Source of the DNA: JAGWBJ01 sp964291465
GTDB lineage: Bacteria; Chloroflexota; Dehalococcoidia; Lucifugimonadales; JAGWBF01
Direction: 5' to 3'
Length of the DNA stretch: 64,000 bases
Assembly (NCBI GenBank): GCA_964291465.2
Contig: OZ219936.1
Span: forward strand, 186,001 to 250,000
The notes beneath the pieces were generated by a model that saw nothing but the letters and a program-made list of their open reading frames with translations, was not told where the DNA came from and ran no database searches. The translations under genes were made by a program, and so were the position numbers. Of the stretch, positions 55,198-64,000 are shown piece after piece (the first letter of the stretch is position 1; each line of letters begins with the position of its first letter).

Positions 55198-56499
55198 ATG
55201 CGCGTACTACTGATCGCGACGAACCGCCACGACCGCCTGATGAGCAGGATGGACGCCAGGCCAATGCCCATCGGGCTGGCCTACGTGGCCGGGCACCTGG
55301 ACCCCGACCGGCATACCGTGAGGGTGCTGGACCTGATGTTCTCCGAGGACTACGTGGAGGACACCAACCGGGCCGTGTCCTCCTTCGCACCGGACCTGGT
55401 GGGCATATCCCTCCGGAACTTCGACAACCAGAGCTACCTGGACACCCAGTGGGCGCTGCCCATGACCAGGGACGTGATCGACCTGGTCCGCAAGATCAGC
55501 AAGGCCACGGTCGTGTGCGGCGGCCCCGCCTTCAGCATCCTCCCCAGGGAGTGCTTCCAGTTCCTGGCCCCGGACCTGGGCGTCGCCGGGGATGCCGGCG
55601 AGACCTTCGCCCAGCTCGCCGACCGGCTGGAGGACAGCGGCGGCTACCGGGGCCCCGACGGCCTGAGGGACCTGCCGGGGCTGGTATACCGCGAGGAGGG
55701 GGAGGTGGTGATCGCGGGGGGCCAGGCCTCCTCGTCCTTCCCGAAGCCGCCGCTGCTGGAGCAGCTCGACATGGCCCGCTACGAGCGGGCCGGGTTCGGC
55801 ATCGGCATACTCACCAAGCTGGGAGACTTCTTCTACCCCACGTCGGACCAGGACGCCGACGAGGCCTCCTGGAGGGTCATCCGGCCAGTGGAGGACGTGG
55901 TCCGGGAAGCCGCCGACATGAAGGCCCGGTTCGGGCTGCGCAAGGTGTTCTTCATCGACAACGGCTTCAACATCCCCCTGGCCCACGCCAAGTCCCTGTG
56001 CAACGCCCTCATAGAGTCGGGCCTGGACCTCCACTGGAACACCTGCCTCACCCCCATACCCTCCTCGTGCGACGCGGACATCGTGGGCCTGATGCGGGAC
56101 GCGGGCTGCAAGCTGGCCATCATGACGGCGGGGGGCCACGACGACGGCAACATGTCCAGCGGCCTGGACAACCTTACCCGCGTCTGCCACACCTGCGAGG
56201 AGGGGGGCCTCCACTACACCCTCTCCCAGTACTTCGGGGCGCCCGGCGAGACCAGGGAGACGGTGGAGGAGAAGCTGGCCTTCCTGAAGAGCGTCAGCCC
56301 CGCCGTGGCCTCCCTCCGGGTGGGCATCAGGGTCCTCCCCGGCAGCCCGGTGGCCCAGGCGGCCCTGGAGGAGGGTCTGATCACCGGAGAGGGCGACCTG
56401 CTCCGGCCGGTCTTCTACCTGGCCGACGAGGTGAAGGACTGGATCGCCGACCGCCTCCGCCAAGAGGCGGCGGCCAACCCCCGCTGGAACCTGATGTAG
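55198..56499 (+). CDS. B12-binding/radical-SAM-like protein without FeS cysteines
   Basis: The 433-residue protein starts MRVLLIATNRHDRL and PIGLAYVAGHLDPDRHTVRV like the cobalamin-binding domain of BchE/P-methylase-type radical SAM enzymes (VVCGGPAFSILPREC is the later strand-loop). The second half follows radical SAM barrels: RPVEDVVREAADMKARFGLR, FFIDNGFNI, DLHWNTCLTP, GDASSGLDN-like and YFGAPGETRETVEEKLAFLK. But where CxxxCxxC should stand the sequence is GILTKLGDFFYPTSDQDADE, with no cysteine. It cannot hold the usual 4Fe-4S cluster. Radical chemistry is unlikely; function unknown. Confidence 0.7.
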   Translation: MRVLLIATNRHDRLMSRMDARPMPIGLAYVAGHLDPDRHTVRVLDLMFSEDYVEDTNRAVSSFAPDLVGISLRNFDNQSYLDTQWALPMTRDVIDLVRKISKATVVCGGPAFSILPRECFQFLAPDLGVAGDAGETFAQLADRLEDSGGYRGPDGLRDLPGLVYREEGEVVIAGGQASSSFPKPPLLEQLDMARYERAGFGIGILTKLGDFFYPTSDQDADEASWRVIRPVEDVVREAADMKARFGLRKVFFIDNGFNIPLAHAKSLCNALIESGLDLHWNTCLTPIPSSCDADIVGLMRDAGCKLAIMTAGGHDDGNMSSGLDNLTRVCHTCEEGGLHYTLSQYFGAPGETRETVEEKLAFLKSVSPAVASLRVGIRVLPGSPVAQAALEEGLITGEGDLLRPVFYLADEVKDWIADRLRQEAAANPRWNLM

Positions 56500-56530
56500 G
56501 AAGCTTGACGCAGCAGCAAGGAGGCTCGCC

Positions 56531-58237
<1,707 letters not shown>

Positions 58238-58331
58238 GCCCCAGGGCCCACATGGATGCGCCCATCCGTGGCCCGGGCGATCCGTCGCAAGAGAGGTTGA
58301 AAAACGCCATCGCGTCTGCCACCATAGAGTC

Positions 58332-59228
58332 ATGCGAATAGGCGCCTTCGAGATACACGAGCCCGTGCCGGAGCTGCGGGAGCCCCATGCCATCACCATG
58401 GTGCGCCCGTGGGTGGACGTGGGCAGCGCCGTCAGCATCGCCCTGGCCCGGCTGGAGGGCCACCTGGGAGTCACGGAGCTGGGGAAGCTGGCCAGGCCCG
58501 GGAACTACTTCGACTTCACCAGGTACCGTCCCAAGATGCGCATGGTGGAGGGGCGCCGGGAGGTGTCCGTTCCCAACAGTGTCATCAACTACACTCAGCC
58601 CGAGGAGGGGCCCGCGCTGATATTCTTCCACCTGCGCGAGCCCCACGCCTCCAGCGAAGAGTACACCGACTCGGTCCTCCAGGTGTTCAAGCATTTCGGA
58701 GTGCGCCGCTACTGCAGGCTGGGAGCGATGTACGACGTGGTGCCCCACACGCGCCCCCTCATCGTGACCGGTGACGCGGGGAACGTCCCCATGAGGAGCG
58801 GGGCCAGGCTCCGTCCCCGGAAGAGCACGTACCAGGGCCCCACGTCCATCACGAACCTGATCTCCGAAGGTGTCCCCAAGATGGAGCCGGAGATCACCTC
58901 CGTCAGCTTCATGGTCCACCTGCCCCAGTACCTGCAGCTGGACGAGGACTACGCGGGCGCCGCCCGGCTCCTGGACGTACTGTCGGCCATGTACGACATC
59001 CCCCAGGGCCTCTTGCCCCCGGAGCAGGGGCAGCGGCAGTACAGGGAGCTGGACAGCGCCGTCGAGCGCAACTCGGAGCTGAAGGCGCTCATCGGGCGAT
59101 TGGAGTCCCAGTACGACGCCGAGCAGGCGTCGGAGGAGACCGACCCGCCGGCGCCGCTGTCGCCCGAGGTGGAGCGGTTCCTGGAGGAGATGGACCACCG
59201 GTTCACCGATCCGGGTCAGCGAGAGTAG
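58332..59228 (+). CDS. PAC2 family protein
   Basis: The 298-residue protein starts MRIGAFEIHEPVPELREPHA, then PWVDVGSAVSIALARLE, a PAC2 (proteasome-assembly-chaperone-like) pattern, with GPALIFFHLREPH and RLGAMYDVVPHTRPLIVTGD in the core. Actinobacterial members are linked to proteasomes or carboligases, but the bacterial role is mostly unknown. A Glu-rich tail follows residue 255. It lies between gamma-glutamyltransferase and the gene before recF. Confidence 0.8.
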   Translation: MRIGAFEIHEPVPELREPHAITMVRPWVDVGSAVSIALARLEGHLGVTELGKLARPGNYFDFTRYRPKMRMVEGRREVSVPNSVINYTQPEEGPALIFFHLREPHASSEEYTDSVLQVFKHFGVRRYCRLGAMYDVVPHTRPLIVTGDAGNVPMRSGARLRPRKSTYQGPTSITNLISEGVPKMEPEITSVSFMVHLPQYLQLDEDYAGAARLLDVLSAMYDIPQGLLPPEQGQRQYRELDSAVERNSELKALIGRLESQYDAEQASEETDPPAPLSPEVERFLEEMDHRFTDPGQRE

Positions 59229-59273
59229 CCCCGCAGGTACCCGGGCCGTCGGACCCTGCGGCGCGAGGTTGGA

Positions 59274-60029
59274 ATGGCGTTCACGTTCGAGAGAGGGGAC
59301 CCGGCGCGGCCCAGGGGACACGCACTGGCCTATTTCCGCGCCTCCAACGACCCCGACAAGCTTTACGCCACCTACATCATCGTGCTGCCCATCTCGGTGG
59401 ACATCGGCAAGTACGTGCCTCCCTTCCTGGCCTCCCAGCTTGGGAACGTCTCACTCAGCGATTTCTCGGCCTTCGCCATGCCGCCGGTGCCCGAAGAGGT
59501 GAGCAGCCACCGGGAGCTGGAGGGCCTGGCGGAGATCAGGGACGACGACCTTTTGGACGGCGGGACCGTAACGGCCTCGGGCCTGTCGGACATGATGCAG
59601 ACGGTCACGAGCCTGGTGGGCGAGTACGCGCAGGTCTGGGCAGACAGCCCCAAGCCCGCCATTCCCCTGGACAGCGCAGAGGAGGTCCAGGAGGACTCGG
59701 TCGGGGTGAACGAGGTACTCTACAGCCTGATGAACGAACGGGACCGGCTGGCGGAGCTGTCCAAGATCGTCGGCAGGCTCCGGTTCGCCGTCGAGGGCAA
59801 CGACACCCATACCCAGGACGAGATGAGACACGAGGTGGGCCTGCTGGGCCGCTACCTGCCCGAACGGTACCACATACCCTCACTGCTGCAGGCCCTCATG
59901 GACTCGTCCACGCGCGGCGGCGAGCTGGCCCAGCTCTACCTGGACCGGTGCTACAAGCTCTCCAACGGGGACGACGCCGGCGCCCGGGACCTGGAAGAGC
60001 GCATCCAGAGCCTCAAGCCGTCCACGTAG
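59274..60029 (+). CDS. unknown soluble protein upstream of recF
   Basis: The 251-residue protein starts with a short beta-rich stretch (HALAYFRASNDPDKLYATYI), then a Pro/Glu-rich linker and a helical C-terminal half (VNEVLYSLMNERDRLAELSK, later RGGELAQLYLDRCYKLSNGD). No signal, membrane segment or catalytic motif. It sits 41 bases before recF and 46 after PAC2, so a joint transcript is likely. No family recognised. Confidence 0.65.
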   Translation: MAFTFERGDPARPRGHALAYFRASNDPDKLYATYIIVLPISVDIGKYVPPFLASQLGNVSLSDFSAFAMPPVPEEVSSHRELEGLAEIRDDDLLDGGTVTASGLSDMMQTVTSLVGEYAQVWADSPKPAIPLDSAEEVQEDSVGVNEVLYSLMNERDRLAELSKIVGRLRFAVEGNDTHTQDEMRHEVGLLGRYLPERYHIPSLLQALMDSSTRGGELAQLYLDRCYKLSNGDDAGARDLEERIQSLKPST

Positions 60030-60069
60030 GCGGCCGGGGACCCCGACCTCCCGTGAAGCGAGTAGCAGG

Positions 60070-61294
60070 GTGCGGCTGTCACACCTGAGCCTGACCAACT
60101 TCCGCAACTTCTCCCAGCTCGAGCTGGAACTGCCGCCGGGAGTGGTGATCATCCACGGGCGGAACGCCCAGGGCAAGACCACGCTCCTTGAGGCCATGTA
60201 CATCCTCGCCATCGCCCGGTCCTCCCGGGCCGACAACGAGATAGAGCTGGTGAGCTGGGGCGCCGTCGAGGAGGGCGAGGACGCCATCGTCTCCGGGACC
60301 GTCGACCGGCGGGACGAACGGCTCAGGGTGCACGTCGGCTACCGCTGCGCGTCCCAGGCGTCCTCCTCCCCAACGGGACGGCCCAGGGTACGCAAGGAGA
60401 TCAGGGTAAGCAGGGTGCGGCGCACCGCCTCGGAGCTGGTGGGGCTGGTGAACGCGGTGCTATTCACCGCCGACGATATCCAGCTTGTCGGCGGCCCCCC
60501 CTCCATACGCCGTCGCTACCTGGACATCCTCCTGTCCCAGACGCAGCCCATCTACCTGCGGTCCCTCCAGCGGTACCAGCGGGTGGTGCAGCAGCGAAAC
60601 CGCCTGCTGAGGGCCCTCCAGGAGCACCGGGCCGAGGAGAAGGAGCTGGCCTTCTGGGACGGGGAGCTGGTGACCGTCGGGGCCGGCATCATCGACGCCA
60701 GGGCGCCAGGCCATGACCGCGCTCTCCGACCTGTGCGCCCAGCGGCACCGGGACCTGGTGGACGAAGATGAGGGCCTCTCGGTGGAGTACCGTCCCAACG
60801 TGCCCCTGGACTCGAGCTCTCCCACCGTAGCGGAAGTGGAGGGGGCGATGGCGTCGGCCGTGGAGACCGCGGTCCGAAAGGACATGGCGGTAGGCTCGAC
60901 CACCGTCGGTCCCCACCGGGACGACTTTCAGATGCGCCTGGGGCAGGTGGACATGGGGAGCTACGCCTCCAGGGGACAGGCCCGGACCGTGGCCCTGGCC
61001 CTGCGGCTGGCCGAGGCCGCCTACCTGGACTCGGCCAGGGGAGAGGCCCCCATCATTCTTCTCGACGACGTCCTGTCGGAGCTGGACACGTCGCGGCGCA
61101 GGAGGGTCCTGGAGCGCGTCACCCGGTACCAGCAGGTGGTCGTGACGATGACCGAGCCGCCCGACGCCGAGGTCGTAGCCGGCGTGTGGAGACCCCAGGC
61201 CGGACCACCCGCCCCCGTATCCTTCTTCCGCCTCGAGGCCGGGGCCGTAGTCCCAGACCCGGCGATGGGCAATAGCCTGGGTCAGCCAGCCTGA
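60070..61294 (+). pseudogene. recF: DNA repair protein RecF, frameshifted
   Basis: The N-terminus (RLSHLSLTNFRNFSQLELEL) and Walker A GRNAQGKT are standard RecF. The frame ends in IIDARAPGHDRAL after about base 60707, where one extra C seems inserted (GCGCCAGG instead of GCGCAGG). Removing it gives IIDARAQAMTALSDLCAQRH and continues through STTVGPHRDDF, YASRGQARTVALALRLAE (signature) and LLDDVLSELD (Walker B) to the stop at 61294. The restored length, about 407 residues, is normal. RecF loads RecA at gaps. The rest of the gene shows no decay, so an assembly indel is likely. Confidence 0.85.
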
Positions 61295-61312
61295 CGGCGG
61301 CGGCCAGGGTCC

Positions 61313-62563
61313 CTACTCCGGGCCTCCGTCGGGCATCTGGGGGCCCGGGTCGTCGGCATCGGGCCTGGCTCCCAGGCCCCGGCTGGGCGGCGCGCTGGGC
61401 TGCTGCCGTTTGTCCCTGGCGCCGGCCAGCCCCTCCAGCTCCAGCTCCTTGGGGAGCTGGATAGTGCGTACGGGGTAGTTTATGACAATCCCCTCGTCGT
61501 TCAGGCGCCGGTGCAGGCGCTGCATCAGCTCGGTCCTGAGGCGGAAGCTGGCCAGGCGGTCCCGGGACTGCATGAAGAGCCAGAAGTTCACGTTGGAGTC
61601 GCCAAAGCTGTCGTACCCGAACCACGCGCCGTACTCGGGCACGGAGTCCTCGGGGTTGGCCGCCATCACCTCGTCCATCACCTCTTTGGACACCCTCTCC
61701 ACGGTGACCAGGTCGCTGTCGTAGCTTACGCCGCACTCCAGGTAGACGTTCACCGCGGGGATCGGCCTCTGGTAGTTGGTCAGGATGTTCTCGGCGAACC
61801 TGGAGTTGGGCACCACCACCAGGTTGTTTCCCCACGTGCGGATCCGGACGCTGCGCCAGCCCACGTCTATGACGTAGCCGGCAATCCCTCCCTCGAGCTC
61901 GATGTAGTCCCCGGGACTGACGGCACCTTCGGTCATCACGTAGGTCCCGGCAAACAGGTTGGAGAGGGTGGGCTGGATGGCGAGGGCCACGGCCAGTCCG
62001 CTGAGGCCCAACCCGGCGATCAGCGGACTGATATTGATGTTGAACTGGTCCAGCACCAGCAACCCGCCCAGACCGTAGACGATGGCGGCGGACACGCGCC
62101 TGACCAGCGGCTGCAGCTGGGGGTCCAGCCGGAACTTGCCCCCAGTGTCCGCCGTCTCCACGTACCAGTCCAGGGTCCTGGAGATGACGGAGGAGGTCGC
62201 GGCCACCCCCAGGGCGATGGCCAACGCGGCGGTGACCGTATTGACGACCCTCTGCTCTCCGGCAGTCAGGTCCAGGGGAATCGAAAAGGCCAGGAAGCCC
62301 CCCAGCAGGACGACCCCGAGAACGATGGGCTTCCGGATGGCCAGAGCCAGCTTGCCGTCCAGGTCGGTGGCGGTCCAGTCGGTGGCCCGGAGGACCAGGG
62401 GAAACACGACAAGGCCGACGATGGTGGCGATAACTATGGACCCGGCGAATATGGACGCGGCGAATACGGCGTCCGCCCAGGGTGCGTCCCCCAGACCGAA
62501 CACCGCCAGACGGGAGGCGGTGGTGGGCTGCGGCGCCAACGCCGACAGGAGCGGGGTCCACAT
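61313..62563 (-). CDS. mechanosensitive ion channel (MscS family)
   Basis: The 416-residue membrane protein has four or five transmembrane segments, then the MscS core: GLGLSGLAVALAIQPTLSNL (pore helix TM3), then EGAVSPGDYIELEGGIAGYV of the beta domain and GNNLVVVPNSRFAENILTNY. C-terminal 35 residues are a charged, disordered tail. It releases solutes on hypo-osmotic shock. It follows the dehydrogenase gene by four bases on the same strand, and converges with recF. Confidence 0.9.
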   Translation of the reverse strand: MWTPLLSALAPQPTTASRLAVFGLGDAPWADAVFAASIFAGSIVIATIVGLVVFPLVLRATDWTATDLDGKLALAIRKPIVLGVVLLGGFLAFSIPLDLTAGEQRVVNTVTAALAIALGVAATSSVISRTLDWYVETADTGGKFRLDPQLQPLVRRVSAAIVYGLGGLLVLDQFNINISPLIAGLGLSGLAVALAIQPTLSNLFAGTYVMTEGAVSPGDYIELEGGIAGYVIDVGWRSVRIRTWGNNLVVVPNSRFAENILTNYQRPIPAVNVYLECGVSYDSDLVTVERVSKEVMDEVMAANPEDSVPEYGAWFGYDSFGDSNVNFWLFMQSRDRLASFRLRTELMQRLHRRLNDEGIVINYPVRTIQLPKELELEGLAGARDKRQQPSAPPSRGLGARPDADDPGPQMPDGGPE

Positions 62564-62567
62564 GACG

Positions 62568-63464
62568 TTACAACCCCGGGATCCTGAGCTGGACCCCCGC
62601 CTTCTCTTCCTGGAGGTAGGCTACGGCGACGGAGTCGAAGGCCCCCCATCCGCGGAAGAGGGCCTCCACGTGTCTCTGGTCCACCAGGTTGGACAGGTCC
62701 ATGGGGACGCCCAGCTCCCTGCCCAAGTCGGTGGCCAGCCTGACGTCCTTGGCGGCGAGAGCCGTGGCGAACCCCGGCTCGGTGTTGCCCTTGAAGAGAG
62801 AGTTGCAGAAGCTGCTGGTCAGCCTGTAGGAGGCGCCCGAGCTGTTGGACATGACGTCGGCCAGTACGGCCAGGTCCACCCCGGCCTTGACTCCCAGGGT
62901 CAGCGCCTCGGCCAGCAGGACCCCGTTCCCCATGCTCACCAGGTTGTTGCAGAGCTTCACTATCATGCCGGCCCCTATGGCCCCGCAGTAGACCACGTGG
63001 CTCCCCATGGCTTCCAGGGCCGGCCTGATACGGTCGAACACCGCCCGGTCGCCGCCGACCATGAGGGCGAGGGTACCCGCCGCGGCGCCGGTAACGCCGC
63101 CGCTCACGGGGGCGTCCATGACGGCCACCCCCCGCTCGGCACATATCTGGTGGACGCGGCGGATGGCGTTGGGTGAGTTGGTGGACAGGTCGACGTAGAT
63201 GGAGCCCTCCCCGGCCCCCTGGAGCACGCCGTCTTCGCCCAACACCACGGCGTCGACTTCCCTGGGGCCGGGCAGCGACGTGAAGACCACCTCGTTGCCC
63301 GGCACCGTGTCCCTGGGCGTATCGGCCCAGTCCGCTCCCATCTCCAGCAGGTTGGTGGCCGACTCCCGCCGCAGGTCGTGAACGGTGAGCTTGTGGCCCG
63401 CCTTGATGAGGTTGGCGGCCATGGGATTGCCCATGTTCCCAAGGCCGATGAAGCCCAGATTCAT
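62568..63464 (-). CDS. 3-hydroxyisobutyrate dehydrogenase-family protein
   Basis: The 298-residue beta-hydroxyacid dehydrogenase has MNLGFIGLGNMGNPMAANLI for NAD(P), MDAPVSGGVTGAAAGTLALM (substrate-binding signature) and GAGMIVKLCNNLVSMGNGVL with the catalytic Lys. Substrate may be 3-hydroxyisobutyrate, tartronate semialdehyde or similar. It lies between etfA and mscS on the minus strand. Confidence 0.9.
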   Translation of the reverse strand: MNLGFIGLGNMGNPMAANLIKAGHKLTVHDLRRESATNLLEMGADWADTPRDTVPGNEVVFTSLPGPREVDAVVLGEDGVLQGAGEGSIYVDLSTNSPNAIRRVHQICAERGVAVMDAPVSGGVTGAAAGTLALMVGGDRAVFDRIRPALEAMGSHVVYCGAIGAGMIVKLCNNLVSMGNGVLLAEALTLGVKAGVDLAVLADVMSNSSGASYRLTSSFCNSLFKGNTEPGFATALAAKDVRLATDLGRELGVPMDLSNLVDQRHVEALFRGWGAFDSVAVAYLQEEKAGVQLRIPGL

Positions 63465-63486
63465 CGGACGCAGCCCTCCCCGGGGT

Positions 63487-64000
63487 CTAGCTCTCGACCA
63501 GGTCCCTGAGGGCCTCGGTCAGGCCTGGGAGGATGTTCTTCCAGTCCCCCACGACGCCGTACCGGGCCTCCCTGAAGATGTTGGCCTCGGAGTCCTTGTT
63601 TATGGCCACGATCACCTTGGACCCCGAGCAGCCGGCCATGTGCTGGCTGGCTCCGGAGATGCCCACGGTGATGTACAGGTCGGGCGTGATGGTCACTCCC
63701 GTGAGGCCTATCTGGTAGCTGGAAGGCACCCAACCGGAGTCCACCGCCGCCCGGGAGGCGCCTATACCCGCGCCGATCAACGAGGCCAGCTCCTGCAGGT
63801 CGTCGAAGGGCTCCGGCCCCCCCAGCCCGCGGCCGCCGGCCACCACGATGCCCGCCTCCTCCAGCTTGATGCCCCTGGCCTCTTCCTTGACGGTCTCCAC
63901 CACCCGGGACCTGGCCATGGATGCGTCCAGGTCTACGGCGAAGTCGACCACCTCGGCATGGCGCGACTCGTCGGCTTCCAGGGGCTCGTAGGCCTTGGGC
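63487..64000 (-). CDS. etfA: electron transfer flavoprotein alpha subunit, N-terminal part outside window
   Basis: The gene is open to the window end, so the start is missing. The visible 171 residues (PKAYEPLEADESRHAEVVDF on) contain the FAD-binding domain of ETF-alpha: VVAGGRGLGGPEPFDDLQEL, SRAAVDSGWVPSSYQIGLTG, then GISGASQHMAGC, VIVAINKDSEANIFREARYG. It carries electrons from acyl-CoA and amine dehydrogenases to the quinone pool. It presumably follows etfB, outside the window. Confidence 0.93.
   Translation of the reverse strand, partial: PKAYEPLEADESRHAEVVDFAVDLDASMARSRVVETVKEEARGIKLEEAGIVVAGGRGLGGPEPFDDLQELASLIGAGIGASRAAVDSGWVPSSYQIGLTGVTITPDLYITVGISGASQHMAGCSGSKVIVAINKDSEANIFREARYGVVGDWKNILPGLTEALRDLVES

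Overview
The window is about 66% G+C bacterial chromosome. It has short intergenic gaps, frequent GTG and TTG starts, ATA used freely for Ile, and sigma70-like promoters of the form TTGACA-17-TACACT. The gene content suggests a member of the Chloroflexota, probably a Dehalococcoidia or SAR202-like lineage known from metagenomes: repeated GMC flavoprotein oxidoreductases, isocitrate lyase/PEP mutase paralogues, CaiB-type CoA transferase, HpaI aldolase, amidases with GatC-like partners, a PAC2 protein beside recF, and DipZ-like lipoprotein thioredoxins. This placement is an inference from gene content; there is no rRNA in the window. I see no tRNA, rRNA or CRISPR array.

Layout: 1-3.4 kb holds three extracytoplasmic thioredoxin-fold proteins. 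3.6-7.2 kb holds a frameshifted NDUFA9-like reductase, folC and fabF. 7.3-9.5 kb is a small accessory module (lipoprotein, secreted coiled-coil protein, PUA-like protein) that ends at the 3' end of a MoaD gene. 9.5-14.2 kb (minus) holds MoaD, a lone molybdopterin hydroxylase large subunit and acetyl-CoA synthetase. 14.4-19.7 kb holds a PcrA helicase, two hotdog dehydratase-like proteins and two near-identical SDRs, which looks like a hydroxyacyl-CoA hydratase/dehydrogenase set. 19.7-23.1 kb holds an epimerase, an HpaI aldolase and a TreT-like glycosyltransferase. 23.5-25.4 kb holds a probable selenocysteine glutaredoxin, an isocitrate-lyase-family enzyme and a thioredoxin-like protein. 25.6-31.7 kb (minus) holds a metalloprotease lipoprotein, pth, ligA and a cobalamin-binding protein. 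32-42.7 kb is catabolic: two GMC oxidoreductases, dienelactone hydrolase, VOC protein, sarcosine-oxidase-like protein, MDR dehydrogenase, amidase pair and a second isocitrate lyase paralogue. It is interrupted by a lower-GC PD-(D/E)XK nuclease gene. 42.9-44.7 kb is a low-GC island of small phage-type endonuclease genes. 44.8-56.5 kb holds a second amidase pair, protoglobin, an MFS carrier, a duplicated PHYHYGP-motif protein, a four-gene minus-strand operon (GMC, Gfo/Idh/MocA, unknown, CaiB) and a cobalamin-binding/radical-SAM-like protein with no cluster cysteines. 56.5-64 kb holds gamma-glutamyltransferase, PAC2, an unknown protein, a frameshifted recF, MscS, a 3-hydroxyisobutyrate dehydrogenase-like enzyme and the end of etfA.

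Taken together the genes suggest a heterotroph that oxidises small organic acids, alcohols, amines and amides, with acetyl-CoA as a central product.

The strongest unexpected signal is at 23530-23742: a small glutaredoxin whose first active-site cysteine codon is replaced by TGA (U-P-T-C). A SECIS-like hairpin starts 15 nt after the TGA, with a Shine-Dalgarno and a promoter upstream. Four single-base frameshifts in three otherwise intact conserved genes suggest that either the assembly has indel errors or these genes are decaying.
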